A stretch of DNA of 64,000 nt from Adiantum capillus-veneris. Lineage: Eukaryota; Streptophyta; Polypodiopsida; Polypodiales; Pteridaceae. Each line of letters begins with the position of its first letter. Within the stretch, counting starts at the first letter, position 1. Below the pieces are notes generated by a model. That model had not been told where the DNA came from. It did not search any database and saw nothing but the letters and a program-made list of their open reading frames with translations. Of this stretch, positions 53,391 through 64,000 are shown piece after piece. The stretch is from NCBI GenBank assembly GCA_014529385.2, contig CM043958.1:90171025-90235024 (forward strand), given 5' to 3'. Both the position numbers and the translations under genes were made by a program.

Positions 53391-54526
53391 ATGATTTATG
53401 TATCAAATGTCTCTAAAAATGTAATCAATGTAACCGAGCAGCCGAACATTTCTTTGTGGCATAGCCGGTTAGGACATATGTCGAAGAAGGGAATGGAAAT
53501 CTTGTCTCGTTCTGGTTATTTGCATGGCTTTTCATTTAATGATTTTGAATTCTGTGAACATTGTCTGTATGGTAAGCAAACACAACAGCCACATAAGCAT
53601 AGAAGCAGTAGAAGAGATACACAGTTGGCACTTGTTCATAGTGATTTGTGTGGACCTATGCCTAACCTATCTCTAGGGGGAGCTTCTTACTGTATGAAAT
53701 CTATAGATGATTACTCGAGGAAAGTATGGGTTTAATTTCTCAAGCACAAGGATGAAGCGTTTAGTGTTTTCAAAACGTTTGTGACACTTGTGGAGAATCA
53801 GAGTGGCAAGAAGCTTAAATGCTTACGCACTGACAATGGTGGAGAGTATGTTTCAAAGGCCTTTCAGGACTTTTGTGAGTCAAAAGGTATAAAACGTGAA
53901 CTTACTGCTCCTTAAAATCCTCCTCAAAATGGTGTTGCTGAGAGGATGAATAGGACCATACAAGAGAAGGTCAGAAGTATGTTGTCAATGCACAACTGCC
54001 AAATGGGTTTTGGGCTGAAGCTATATCAACAGCTGTTCATCTTATAAATAGATCTCCTAGCAAGGTTTTGCAGAAGGATTCAGTGGCAGAGATGGTATGG
54101 TCAGGCAAAATGCCCTCATACAAGCATCTCAGAGTCTTTGGCTGTGAGGCATATACTCATGTTCCAAAGGAATTTAGGAACAAACTTGAGCCAAAGAGTA
54201 GAAAGTGCATCTTTCTAGGCTATGGTAATTCTGGTGAGATGGGGTACAGACTTTGGGATCCCGAATCCAAAAAGGTTATCCGCAGCAATGATGTTTACTT
54301 TAATGAAGCCAAATATCATTCTAAACCAGAGAGGGTTGAGGAGATTAGAAGAGTTGTTTTCCAAGAAGGTGGACCTGTACGTGCAAGACAAAATGTCACG
54401 GCTCAAGAGGAGCAAGGACAAGATAGAGTGGAACCACAGGACGTTGTGGCTGAGCCTCAGCCACCTATTTTGTGTAAATCGGGACGGATCTCACGACCTC
54501 TTGATCCGGGTTTGTTCCATCTATGA
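53391..54526 (+). pseudogene. Copia 3 integrase
   Basis: NISLWHSRLGHMSKKGMEIL, then HSDLCGPMPN, RTDNGGEYVSKAFQDF and NGVAERMNRT give the D, D and E. Stops at 53733 and near 53914, a frameshift near 53987. The C-terminal block SYKHLRVFGCEAYTHVPKEF and KCIFLGYGNSGEMGYRLWD is open in 54068-54526. Confidence 0.88.
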
Positions 54527-54903
54527 ACTATGTCATGTTGACTGATTGCAATGAGCCTTCATGTTACAAGGAAGCAGTGCAAATGAAGGACTCCGGGAAT
54601 TGGCAATTGGCCATGCAGTCAGAGATGACAACTCTGCATAAAAACCAGACGTGGAAGGTAGTTAAATTACCACAGGGAAAAAAGGCTCTACCTTGTAAAT
54701 GGGTTTACAGGTATAAGATCACCGCTCATGATAGTCAACCAAAGTACAAAGCAAGGCTTGTTGCCAAGGGCTTTAAGCAAGAACAAGGCATTGACTTTGA
54801 TGAAGTCTTCTCTCAGGTGGTCAAGATGACTACATTGAGATGCTTTCTTGCATTGGTTGCCATATTAGATTTGGTGTTGCACCAAATGGATGTCAAGCAT
54901 TAG
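54523..54903 (+). pseudogene. Copia 3 RT N-terminus, truncated
   Basis: LPCKWVYRYKITAHDSQPKY, VAKGFKQEQGIDFDEVF and LHQMDVK. The sequence then leaves Copia and reaches a stop at 54901. The catalytic YVDD is absent. Confidence 0.88.
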
Positions 54904-55058
54904 GAAAAATATGAACCCTCTAAGGGCCCTTTGGGATTAAGGTTAATTAGAGGCCAATCAATGAGAAGAGGGTGGTGGACACACTCTATGCCCTCAAAAA
55001 TGTAGGGGGACAAAGTAGTCTTACAATTCTTAAATGGGCTCTTACCTAGTGAGAAGGT

Positions 55059-55089
<31 letters not shown>

Positions 55090-55683
55090 GGGTGGGCCAT
55101 ATGGAACCTCCAACTTCCCTCCTTTTTGATCCGGTTTTGAAAAAATCCAAAAAATTTGAAATTTTTCAAAATTTTCAAAACTCAAATTTCATCTTCTTAA
55201 AACCCCCCCTAAAACTATTTTATGGTCAAAAAAGCATTTTTTGACCTCAAAAAGTCAAAACGTGCACCCAAACACCCTAAAATTCAATTTTTTTAAAAAA
55301 CTTTTGAAAATTCTTTTTTTGCTATCCAAAGCTCCCCCAAAAGTAGTTCTTAGGCAAAAAATGATTTTCTCTCTCTAGAACCCCTTTTCCAACCCCTCCT
55401 TGGTTGCAACCATCACACTCATCCTCTACTCCAACACTCTCTCTCTCTACACCATCTCCATTGCTGCAGCAAGGAAGCTCCTCTCTCCTCCCCTATCACC
55501 TTCCATTGCCACACCAAGCAAAGGTTATCCACCTTCTCCTCCCATTGCCACACCAAGCAAGGGTTATCCACCTTCTCCTCCCATTGCCACAAGGGTTATC
55601 CACCTTCTCATATCACTTTATCCTCTGTACATTGTAGCAACAAGCAAGGTCTTTCTCCTCCTCCTAGTTTTCTTTGCTTAACC
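54900..55683 (+). other. Likely leader of the Penelope-like locus
   Basis: Non-coding. Contains a 30-G tract (55059-55088), T/A-rich text, and three tandem copies of a 38-base CCATTGCCACACCAAGCAA unit (55503-55611, the third shortened). It ends in CTTAACCATGG, a favourable start context. Confidence 0.5.
55059..55088 (+). repeat. Poly-G tract, 30 G
   Basis: Thirty G without interruption, followed by TGGGTGGG. Confidence 0.92.
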
Positions 55684-58600
55684 ATGGCCAACTCTACTTC
55701 GCAAAGGCGGCCAAAGGATGAGGTCACAACACTTGCATGCCACAACACTAGAGGTGTAGATGATGAGTGGGTGCCACAAGAGTTCACCAAAGGTGCTTGG
55801 GTATACATGCAACCATCTGCTATTGGCCCTCATCGTGTGCGGAATCGTGCAAACTTGGATCTTCATTGGAAAGGAAAGCTCCTTGGCTTCAAGAACCGCA
55901 AAGACAAGGGGACAGTAGCCATCGTGCAACATGTTTTCTCAATGTCAACCATGCATTTGCAACAACCACCTCGATTCCAACACATTGTAAGTACATGTTT
56001 TGAGAATACAAAGCTAGGTGTGAAATCACAGTGTAATGTTATTATGGATTCATACTTAAGATTTGTCATGCATTTATAGTCATATTTCCATCCACGTTGG
56101 TGGAGGAGTAACCACTACATAGTCTCTCCGGCACATTCAATGCCATACATGCGGATATTGGAGCAATAATGTTCCCACATCTTTGCCCAACCAAACTGGT
56201 TCAAAGAAGGATTTTCTTCTATTCTCACTCCTATATTGTCCCTACTTCTACACAAGCGTTTGGAACGCTTGAACCCATCAAAGTAACTTCCTTATTAAGT
56301 ATGGAGTGGCCGGTGCTAGATTTTTGGTCGGTAGCATCTTTCAAGCAAAAGATGATAATGGATGTCCAAAACTCTTTGAAATACTCTAAAGCTTCTAGGT
56401 TTGTGGGCTTGAGTTGGTGTTTGCCTATTCATTGTTTTGTGCACATTTTTAAAGAGTTTGGATTTGTGGAGACTACCACAATGCTTGTATGTAAAGATGC
56501 GCATTACGAGGAATTAGGAAGGCTTTCAGAAGAGGACTGGGGTTTTGTGGAGGGCATGCACAACGGGGACCGGTACCGTTGTAAGGTTGGAGCTTTAGGT
56601 ATTGGAATGTGCTATTTGAAATCCCGCACCTCCTTGTACATACGATTTCACTATGATCGTTGGATGTGCAAGCTTGGAGTGTGGACTCCCTTACAGAGTG
56701 TAGACGGCAACAATTAGTAATTGCTCAAATTGCTTTCAACATTTTTCATTGGCTTATGCTAGATATCCTCAAAGAATTGAAAGATGATGTACCAGGGACA
56801 TATTTAACTATCTATGCAAACTACAAAGGTGTTAAGATTATCACCAATCTTATCAAGCCATGTATCGATGATGACGACTCTCCCTCACTAAAAAGACCTA
56901 ACTCTCCTGCCACCCCCGATTCATTCACCTCATTTCTGACACCCAGCTCCTCCTCTAATTTTACTAGAGGAAAATCTCGTAGCTTCACTAGGGGAAGAGG
57001 AAGGAACACCCTTATCAGGCACCTTCTTGACTTATGATCACTTATGATTGTGTAGGTTGTTGTTGGCCCTTGTGGAAGATTGTTTCTCACCAAAAAGACA
57101 TCTTGCAAAGATTATATTTACGAACACTGTCTTTTTCAAAATATACTTTTGGATTGGGTACACCCTAAAACACTTTTTTGTGAATGTTTTGACTTATTGT
57201 TTCGAAACCATGAGTTACTTGATAATGTTCTTAATGGTTGGAAGTATCAACAACCTATTAAGAATGTGGTCTACAGTAATGATTTTTTACGACACAACAC
57301 TGTGCCTGATTGTGCTTGTGATAAATTTATCCCATATTGCAAAGATTTTGATACTTATGGCTTGCATGTCTCCACTTGTAATTTGGATCTTATTGAAAAG
57401 ACCACATGCCGAAAAGTCCTTGCTAAGGGACTTAATCACATACCCACTTTTCCTAAAAACCCATATTTGGCTTTAACAACTTTACTTAGCTATTTAACTG
57501 ACCTTGTCAGTACTCTCCGAGTGGAGAAGACAGTCCTACTGGACTTAGTTAAATTGGGTGAACAATGCTTCTTTCAAAAACTCTCACTTATACCTTTTCA
57601 ATGGATGTCTTATTGAAAGCTCTTGGATCACACCACAACTAGCTGTTGATTTTCAAAAACTTTCACAAGACTAATTAGTTGTAGGACTTGATAAAAGCTC
57701 CAATTGTCCCACTCTTATATGCAAAAACTTGGCAATGCACCTCACTCTCGGATTTTTGGACACCACTTAATACATCTCTTTATGAGGCCACCTTTAATAT
57801 TTCAAAACATCTAGAAAATATGGGGTATTTTTTCAAAATACCAAACTTCCAATACTTTTCTCAAAGCTACATAAGCATAAGTTTAGATGGATATTTGATG
57901 CCTCAAATGGTATTTTTTCTAACATTACCAAAGATATCACCCTCTGCCTTGACCTTGTTCTTTTAGAATTTGAATATATCTATGCCTCTTAACAAAAAAT
58001 CTTCTCTAACTTTCTCCAAATACACTATAACCCCTTTTGGTTAGTAAAAAACTCCACTGAGGTTTCTCTTAAACTCCCTAAACAAAATTTCCATCTCTTC
58101 ACAATAGATATTACTCAGTGCTATGAGAATATACCTTTGGAAGGAAAATTAGGACTAAAAGATGTTCTATCTCAGATGATTAAGCTTGCCTTCAATAATG
58201 CTAGGAAGAATGGTTTCTTCTACATTCCGCTTTGCAAAAACCTAGATGGATTAAAAAAACACAATCTTCTCATCCCTACACTTCGATGATGAAAAAATAT
58301 TTAAAAACATATCTTGGGTACTGGATAAATGCACTATTCTCTTCAGAGGAGTGCTTTAATCAAGGCCAGAGCATTCCCATGGGATTTTCATGCTCACCTC
58401 TGATGTGTAATCTATACTTAGCCTTCTTTGAATACAAATGGTTTCTTAGAATCATGAGTGACAAAAGTAACTATCATAAACTTTCACTTTTTACTTATTA
58501 AGCCTCAACAAGAGAATATTCTTAGAAGAAATTAATCATGTATATCCCAACTGCTTAAAAATTGAACCAACATATAAACATGGGTTTACTACATCAACTA

Positions 58601-58853
58601 GCTTCTTTGCCACTACAATCCAATTCCTTAACTTTACAATTAGACTACATAACCCTTGTGTAGGAGACTATGACCATAAGTTTACTTGGAAGAGAGACCT
58701 ATTAGATATCCCACCTATTGAATTCTTAAAAAAGAACAGTAGCCGACCACATAAAGCTTCTCTTAGTACTTGTATTGGCCTCCTATACTTGATAGTATAC
58801 TCCTCTTCCAAACAGAATCAGACAATCCGTTTCTCAAAATGATTGGCTTGGCT
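55684..58853 (+). pseudogene. Penelope-like reverse transcriptase, decayed
   Basis: An ATG in good context at 55684 (MANSTSQRRPKDEVTTLACH) starts a long broken protein. The N-terminal part (to about 57040) is unrecognised, with a Ser/Pro/Arg-Gly tail (FTRGKSRSFTRGRGR). From 57080: a Cys cluster (PDCACDKFIPYC), KVLAKGLNHIPTFP, LVVGLDKSSNCPTLICKN and KLHKHKFRWIFDASNGI. Then come FTIDITQCYENIPLEGK with the first catalytic Asp, QSIPMGFSCSPLMCNLYL and FLNFTIRLHN. The wording matches Penelope-like RTs, not LTR or LINE RTs. The Tyr-x-Asp-Asp block is destroyed by a stop near 58500, and there are at least six frame breaks. No GIY-YIG endonuclease seen. It would have copied RNA at a DNA end. Confidence 0.7.
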
Positions 58854-58893
58854 TACATTTCAATCACACTAACCTCATTTCTCTGATTAGGTA

Positions 58894-58918
58894 GTAGGCC
58901 CATTCACAATGGGCCTAC
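58894..58918. repeat. 11-base inverted repeat after the Penelope-like locus
   Basis: GTAGGCCCATT and AATGGGCCTAC around CAC. A weaker copy, CCCATTGTGTATGGG, follows at about 58925. Confidence 0.85.
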
Positions 58919-58954
58919 TATCGACCCATTGTGTATGGGCCTGGGACAGGGCGG

Positions 58955-58956
<2 letters not shown>

Positions 58957-58997
<41 letters not shown>

Positions 58998-59012
58998 CAC
59001 GCACACACACAC

Positions 59013-59043
<31 letters not shown>
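58957..59043 (+). repeat. Imperfect (CA)n microsatellite
   Basis: CA units with G and AA interruptions. It abuts duplicated unit copy 2, as a CA run abuts copy 1. Confidence 0.93.
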
Positions 59044-59045
<2 letters not shown>

Positions 59046-59055
59046 ACACGCTCAT

Positions 59056-61031
59056 GAGTACTTATTTATCCAACAATTAAAATATATAAATATAACTAAC
59101 TTTTACACAAGGTTACCTTTTTACCTTGATCAAAACACCTAGGTTAAACCCTAAACCATCGTATGGGTCGGTTTTTATAAAAAGGGGGGGGGGGGGGGGG
59201 GGGGCAACCCTCCTCCTTTTCTTCTCATGGGTACCCACCCCTAAGGTATTATGTATAGATCGTGGCATTCATTTCTCTGATATCTACCCTACCCTTCATG
59301 CTCTTGCTCTCTCTATCCCCCTTGTCTGTACTACAACACACCGCAGCCTAGCGCTAACTCTTACACACACGTTCTCTCCCTCTCAACCCCCAATATGCAA
59401 GCAGAGGCGGCTGTAGCGGCTGCTTGGGAACCTGTACCACTGAATACTTTAATCGTGCAGCATCTTCTCACCTTGAGCAAGCTGGGTGAACTATAAAAGG
59501 TGAGGGTGCTTTGGCCCCTCACTAAGTCTGTGGGTATATTTCTCTTTGCGTGTGTTTTCCAAAGTAAGGTATGAGGGCTTTGACACTGTGCAGTCATGGA
59601 AGTGGTTGAATTACCGTCTCAGGTCGGTGTTCTCCTTGTTAATGATACCTTGATAACATATAATAAAGATTTTGTACATAATGCATTAGAGATGTGACTG
59701 GTTTAGTTTGTTTTCTGTTGTATAAAGGTTACATTTTGGAAAATTATGGGTTTAATTTTTTTTAAAAAAAGGCAGCTACCACTTGGCTTGACCTGGGTTT
59801 TACAAAAAATGGGTGGGTATCTTGTCGTCGCGACTACGTATTATGCATGGTTTGGTTTTTGAAGGATGGATGTTAATACACCGTGGTTTGCAAAACCTGT
59901 TTAAAATTGGAGATGGGTATTGAGGGGATTGATGGTTTTTTGTCCATGTAATCAGCCCATATTGATCAAAAGGTAATGGTGTATTAAGCAGGTTCGCCCC
60001 AAAGGGCAAGTATTACTTGAACCCCATTGTGGGGATTGTGGTTTGCATACTTTGGGGTAACCTCCGATTCCATATGGTACCAGGTTCGTACCAGGCTACC
60101 AACGTATTAAAAGATGCCATTTTTAATGTTTTTTACTAGTGTGTGATAAGTTTTAACTGGATTAAGGCTAGGTTGACTAGACTTAGTAGGTTTTTTTTCT
60201 TATTTGTCACGACACTTACTAATACAGACTGAGGTAAGTCGGATATTGTATGCCCATGTGGGCCTGCAAGATTTGGTTTTGCTTGATGAAATAGCCAAGA
60301 TCGATGCCTTAACCCAACAATGGAATTTTTATGGGACATATCTCAAGATGTTGATTAGGTTACTTTATTGCTTTATGGTACTTGTGAAAAGAGGAGTTAG
60401 GGCCTGACAATATGGCAAAGTAATATTTGAAAAACTAACTTGTGGGCTAATGTGGGGATTAAGAAACTTGGATCAGAAGGGGTGATGGCCTTTTGATCAG
60501 AATGATATACATGTTAAATATCTATTTAAGGTCTTATAAAAATTGGGGCTATATAGAAACCATACATATAATTACTTCCAATCATTGGGATAATAAACTT
60601 TTTTATTAAAAACTAAAGAATTGGAAGACATGAACACTTTGGACAGTGGTTTTAAGTGAAAAAAGTTGTAAGTTGGACATGGATACCAACTGATATAGTC
60701 TGTTGACACCTATAATACACATTTAAGGCTAACGGATCTGTTGTCTTGTTTGGATGAATGCAGGTGAGGACTCTATCCTTTCTTGGAATTTTTTTGGCTT
60801 AAAGCTATTGTCTATCCGAGATTACACTTGCTCCTGCCATTTGGGAAGTACTTCTTTATTGGGTCATTATCATTGTATACTAGAATGAGGCTTCATTCTC
60901 ATATTCCATGTGCAAAGATAATTCTAAGACTAAGTTGTTTTTGTACTAATTTTTTCCTTTTCTCTAAAGCCAGCCGTCCTTTGAATGTAGAAGTTCATTT
61001 ATGTCTCATTATATAAGTTAAAACAACTACA
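59056..61031 (+). repeat. Unidentified duplicated unit, copy 2
   Basis: Matches 48096-50380 with scattered changes. It lacks 300 bases (junction near 59966) and has about 25 extra bases near 60045. It has a 21-G tract (59184-59204) and a TATA box at 59492. An ATG at 59596 opens MEVVELPSQ before a GT. The conserved open stretch 60204-60407 continues past a TGA as in copy 1. Confidence 0.8.
59492..59499 (+). promoter_or_regulatory. TATA box in duplicated unit copy 2
   Basis: TATAAAAG in the same context as 48530. Confidence 0.6.
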
Positions 61032-61093
61032 ATGCATCACATGTAACTTTGGTCCCATAGGTCATATTTGACCTCTAAGGACGATAATAAATC

Positions 61094-61108
61094 CTATCTA
61101 TCTATCTA

Positions 61109-61179
<71 letters not shown>

Positions 61180-61193
61180 GTATATATATATAT
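61094..61193 (+). repeat. Compound (TATC)n(TC)n(TA)n microsatellite
   Basis: Several TATC units, then over 30 TC units, then GTATATATATATA. Confidence 0.95.
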
Positions 61194-62643
61194 TGATGGG
61201 AACACGGCTCAGTAGGAGGTTCAATGAAATCAAGAGTAACATCTTGATTTTCTATATTGTTGTCCTTTTGTAACCAGCTTGCATAACCGGCCCATATCTA
61301 ACATAGCGTGTAGACTCCATTTAGAACTCACTTGAGTATGCTAAGCGAGTTATCACAACTAAGGTGTACACCAAAGAGTACGTTTTTTTACTTTTCGTGA
61401 AAGTAACTGGCTGATGTAATTTATCAGCAAAGTGTAAGTCCTTGAATTGTGATCAATTTCCATCAATAAACAACCCCACCATAACTAGTGTTCAAGGTTG
61501 AGAACTTGACTTACACATGAAGAGACTAAACCTAGTCAAAAACACGCTTTAGCTTTTGATAAGCAAACTCCAACTAGAGAGATACATGATTTATAATTGG
61601 ATTGCTTGGTGCTAACGTACGCGCTTTGAATATCCTTTAACTGAAGATTACACTTGTAATCTATCTATCCCCTTTGGATAAATGATAGTATTGAGGTGTC
61701 TTTCTCCATCGTTTACAAACAGTCTTCCAAAAGACTGGTAAACAGGGATCACAATGCCTTACAACATGGATGAGGAATCAACAATGCTATAAATAACCAT
61801 CTTGGTTAACTTGAAAGATCTACAAGCACCCAAACCAAGCCATGAACTCTATTGGTGATTGTTAGATCTATGTTATGAATGTGCATGCCACTCCTAATCA
61901 GCCTTTGCTAAACATTACGGCCCATAACACCCAGTGTGCATGCATTTAGCAAAAACAAATCTGGACTTGCATATCCATGATCATACTTGCCAATACTTAT
62001 TGCAAAAATGATGCTCATAGCACACATGAAAGAGGAGTGTAAATAATTCTGAAAAGAAAGTAAATACTTTCTACTGCAATCATTTGCAAGCCTTGCTGAA
62101 ACGTTTGAACCATAGTAGAATGTGAAACATAAGCCACTTCTAGGTACAAAAAATGAAACATTTTCATTAACAACACATAGCCTTGCTATATGCATAAACA
62201 ACCATCCATTAATGTTGTTTAGTAGTATTTGTAACCTTGAAATTGTTGAACATAGGGTATTTCCTGCCTGCAAAGGCCATTGGAATACTAATTGAAAATT
62301 AGTGAAAATCAAATAGTATTGCACTGGTAACCTTGAGTGTTGCCTTTGCAATCCAAACCCCTTGGTTAAAATCTACATTATCAAACCCCTTGGTTAGATT
62401 GTACAGGGAAACTATTGAACTAGCAACCAATATGAATTGTAATCGGAAGCTGTAATTGTCTACTACCCCTTGGGATATTGTGGACTTCGTTCCGTGAAAT
62501 TAGAACTGTGATGAGATCAAATTGTGATGCACAACACTTATGGAATGATCATGTATTAGCTGGGTCATACGCTTGAAAATACCACTCCTAGAGACATAAT
62601 CAATGTTGCAACTAAGCAATAGATCTTGTGCAGTTGGAATCAT
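61194..62643. other. Unassigned DNA
   Basis: No recognisable gene. A 147-codon minus-strand frame (62351-61908) resembles nothing I know and has no supporting context. Confidence 0.4.
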
Positions 62644-63346
62644 TGTTAGGAAATATGACGTAGCTAAGTAAATAATTGAGTATATTACTTAATGGAGAGA
62701 GATAATTTACACACACAAGAGATTATAGAGTAGAGAGAGTACACATAATATACGTGGTTCACCCAGTGTGGGCTACATCCACGGGAAAGCATCCACTTAA
62801 TGGCTTTAGTACTTCAAACAAGAAGTAGGTTACAAAGGGATTATACCCTCAATAGAGCTCCCACCTTGCTTCACTCTCACCACCTCACACCCACCTTGTT
62901 GCAGCAACTTCACACTGTGAAATGTGTGTAGAAATGGCCTCCTTTTATAGGCCAAAAGGGTTGTCCTCTCTCATGAGAGGCAGCCCTATGTAGCTGCCTT
63001 GTGTAGATAAGTCCACATCGGACCCTCCAATCTGTCCACGTGCGTCCACCCTTGAGAAGACAAGTCCGCTTTTGAATTCGGCCAACGTGCCACTGGCCAT
63101 TGACTTTTGACTATCGGCCATCGGCCATTGACTACCGGCCAACCGACTGGTCGTTTTTTGACCACTTTTTGGCCGCCGTCCGGCCATAATATTTCGACAA
63201 AAAAAAATATTCCAACGAGTGATTTAGGTTTCTGACGATGTGATTTTTCTTTACACACGATGGCTTCTCCTCATAATGGGGGCCTTACAAATGTGCTTTT
63301 TTCATACAGAAAATTACAAGGGGTAAATTAGGCTCCATACTTAACA
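62644..63346 (-). repeat. Copia E 3' LTR
   Basis: Plus strand TGTTAGGAAATATGACG..CATACTTAACA, 703 bases, TG..CA. The minus strand has a TATA box (TATAAAAGG, 62941-62949). A purine tract, AAGTGGGAGAT, adjoins at 63347-63357. Confidence 0.85.
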
Positions 63347-63451
63347 ATCTCCCACTTGGAGACTGATCTCCAAACCAAACCTGTGACTACTTTCCATCCT
63401 GGCTTCTTATCCTTGAATGCCAATTGAAGATGAGCAAAAGCTCAACTCTCT

Positions 63452-64000
63452 TTATTGACCACCTTTTGTAAACATGTCTGCAAGATTATCACTTGTATCC
63501 ACCTTTCCTAGCTTTAGTTGTCCCTCTTCCAAAAGAGTGCGTATGAAGTGATATCTCACCTCAATGTGCTTTGTCCTTGAATGAAAGGTTGAGTTCTTTG
63601 CAAGATGGATACCGCTTTGACTATCACTGTACAAGACACAATTGTCTTGTTTGAATCCAAGCTCTTCTAAGAATCTGTGAAGCAAATATAATTTCTTTGC
63701 TTGCCTCCGTCATTGCTACATACTTTGCTTCTGTGGTAGAAAGTGAGACCACGTAGCTTTGAAGCCCAGCTTACTGCTGTGCCTCCAATCGTGAAGACAT
63801 ATCTTATAGTGCTCCTTCGAGTATCTTTGTCACCTGCCATATTTGCATCAGCATACCCTTTTAGAAAAATATCAGTTCCTCCAAAATAAAAAGCATTTGT
63901 TGTTGTCCCTTTTAGATATCTACGTATCCACTTCACAGCTTGCCAGTGCTCTTTACTTGGGTTGTCCATGAACCTACTTATAACTCCCACTGCATGTGCA
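63452..64000 (-). pseudogene. Copia E RNase H, frameshifted, partial
   Basis: Frame from the window edge to 63667: SRFMDNPSKEHWQAVKWIRR, FLKGYADANMAGDKDTRRST and YVFTIGGTAVSWASKL, then a frame change near 63760. Frame 63685-63452 continues VLYSDSQSGIHLAKNSTFHS, IEVRYHFIRTLLEEGQ and DNLADMFTKG. It would remove RNA from the hybrid during reverse transcription. The 5' part of pol is outside the window. Confidence 0.88.

Larger units (their letters stand above)
50833..54899 (+). mobile_element. Copia 3: 5' part of a Copia related to Copia 1
   Basis: The 5' LTR 50833-51024 (TGTTGGGG..CTTCA) is followed by a Met primer site, leader, gag, protease, integrase and the start of RT in the same order and wording as Copia 1. 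It stops at HQMDVK in RT (about 54895), where unrelated sequence begins. No 3' half or 3' LTR occurs in the window. Several stops. Confidence 0.92.
62644..64000 (-). mobile_element. Copia E: 3' end of a minus-strand Copia, runs off the window
   Basis: 3' LTR (62644-63346), polypurine tract and RNase H of a Copia element whose remaining parts lie beyond 64000. Related to neither Copia 1-3 nor Copia D LTRs. Confidence 0.9.

Noticed and set aside
59140-59156. AAACCCTAAACC near duplicated unit copy 2 as a telomere-repeat insertion
   Set aside because: Only one and a half units and not repeated in copy 1; too short to mean anything.
61908-62351. 147-codon minus-strand frame
   Set aside because: No family resemblance, no splice or promoter support; length is compatible with chance.

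Overview
This is nuclear DNA from a land plant with a large, transposon-rich genome. I identify one apparently intact host gene, a four-exon proton-coupled NPF (NRT1/PTR family) transporter on the minus strand (41439-46289). Most of the rest is LTR retrotransposons, nested or broken, plus Penelope-like reverse transcriptase remains, a small foldback family, long (CA)n, (TC)n and poly-G tracts, and unidentified repeats. The lineage cannot be fixed by eye. Penelope-like elements are rare in flowering plants and known from conifers, so a gymnosperm or fern is more likely than an angiosperm; this is inference.

Layout. 1-4340: LTR pieces of a Ty3/gypsy family (here 'gypsy A'), a Copia gag/protease scrap and microsatellites. 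4353-14333: decayed gypsy A gag-pol, split at 5946/13890 by a complete Copia element (Copia 1, 5947-13889, duplicated target CAATG). Copia 1 is itself split by a young, internally deleted relative in the opposite orientation (Copia 2, 9256-11680, duplicated target GCTTA). 14334-31362: a 17-kb minus-strand gypsy element of Athila/Tat-like build (gypsy B). It has an Asp-tRNA-like primer site, a long leader with a degenerate repeat array, gag with an unrecognised N-terminal extension, protease, RT, RNase H and integrase. Beyond integrase lie a second protease-like domain and a separate coiled-coil ORF ending at the 3' LTR. 31363-38519: a Penelope-like RT scrap, a solo gypsy A LTR, a 5'-truncated minus-strand Copia (Copia D), a gypsy A pol fragment and another gypsy A LTR.

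38520-47500 is the gene island: unassigned DNA and the NPF gene. Four copies of a foldback element with CACAAGAAG ends lie at the gene, two of them in introns. Intron 1 also holds a minisatellite and two SINE-like pol III promoter remnants. 47500-61031 holds two copies of an unidentified 2-kb TATA-containing unit (48096-50380 and 59056-61031). Between them are a 5' Copia fragment (Copia 3, 50833-54899) and a decayed Penelope-like RT locus (about 54900-58890). 61032-62643 has no recognisable gene. 62644-64000 is the 3' end of a minus-strand Copia (Copia E) that runs off the window.

How it works together: each retrotransposon encodes its own capsid (gag), protease, integrase and RT/RNase H. Almost all copies here carry stops or frameshifts and would need help in trans. 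Only the NPF gene, and the chimeric RT-RNase H frame inside Copia 2, read open throughout. The most unusual material is the extra coding capacity and palindrome-centred repeat array of gypsy B, the foldback cluster at the NPF gene, and the Penelope-like RT with its flanking 2-kb duplicated units.
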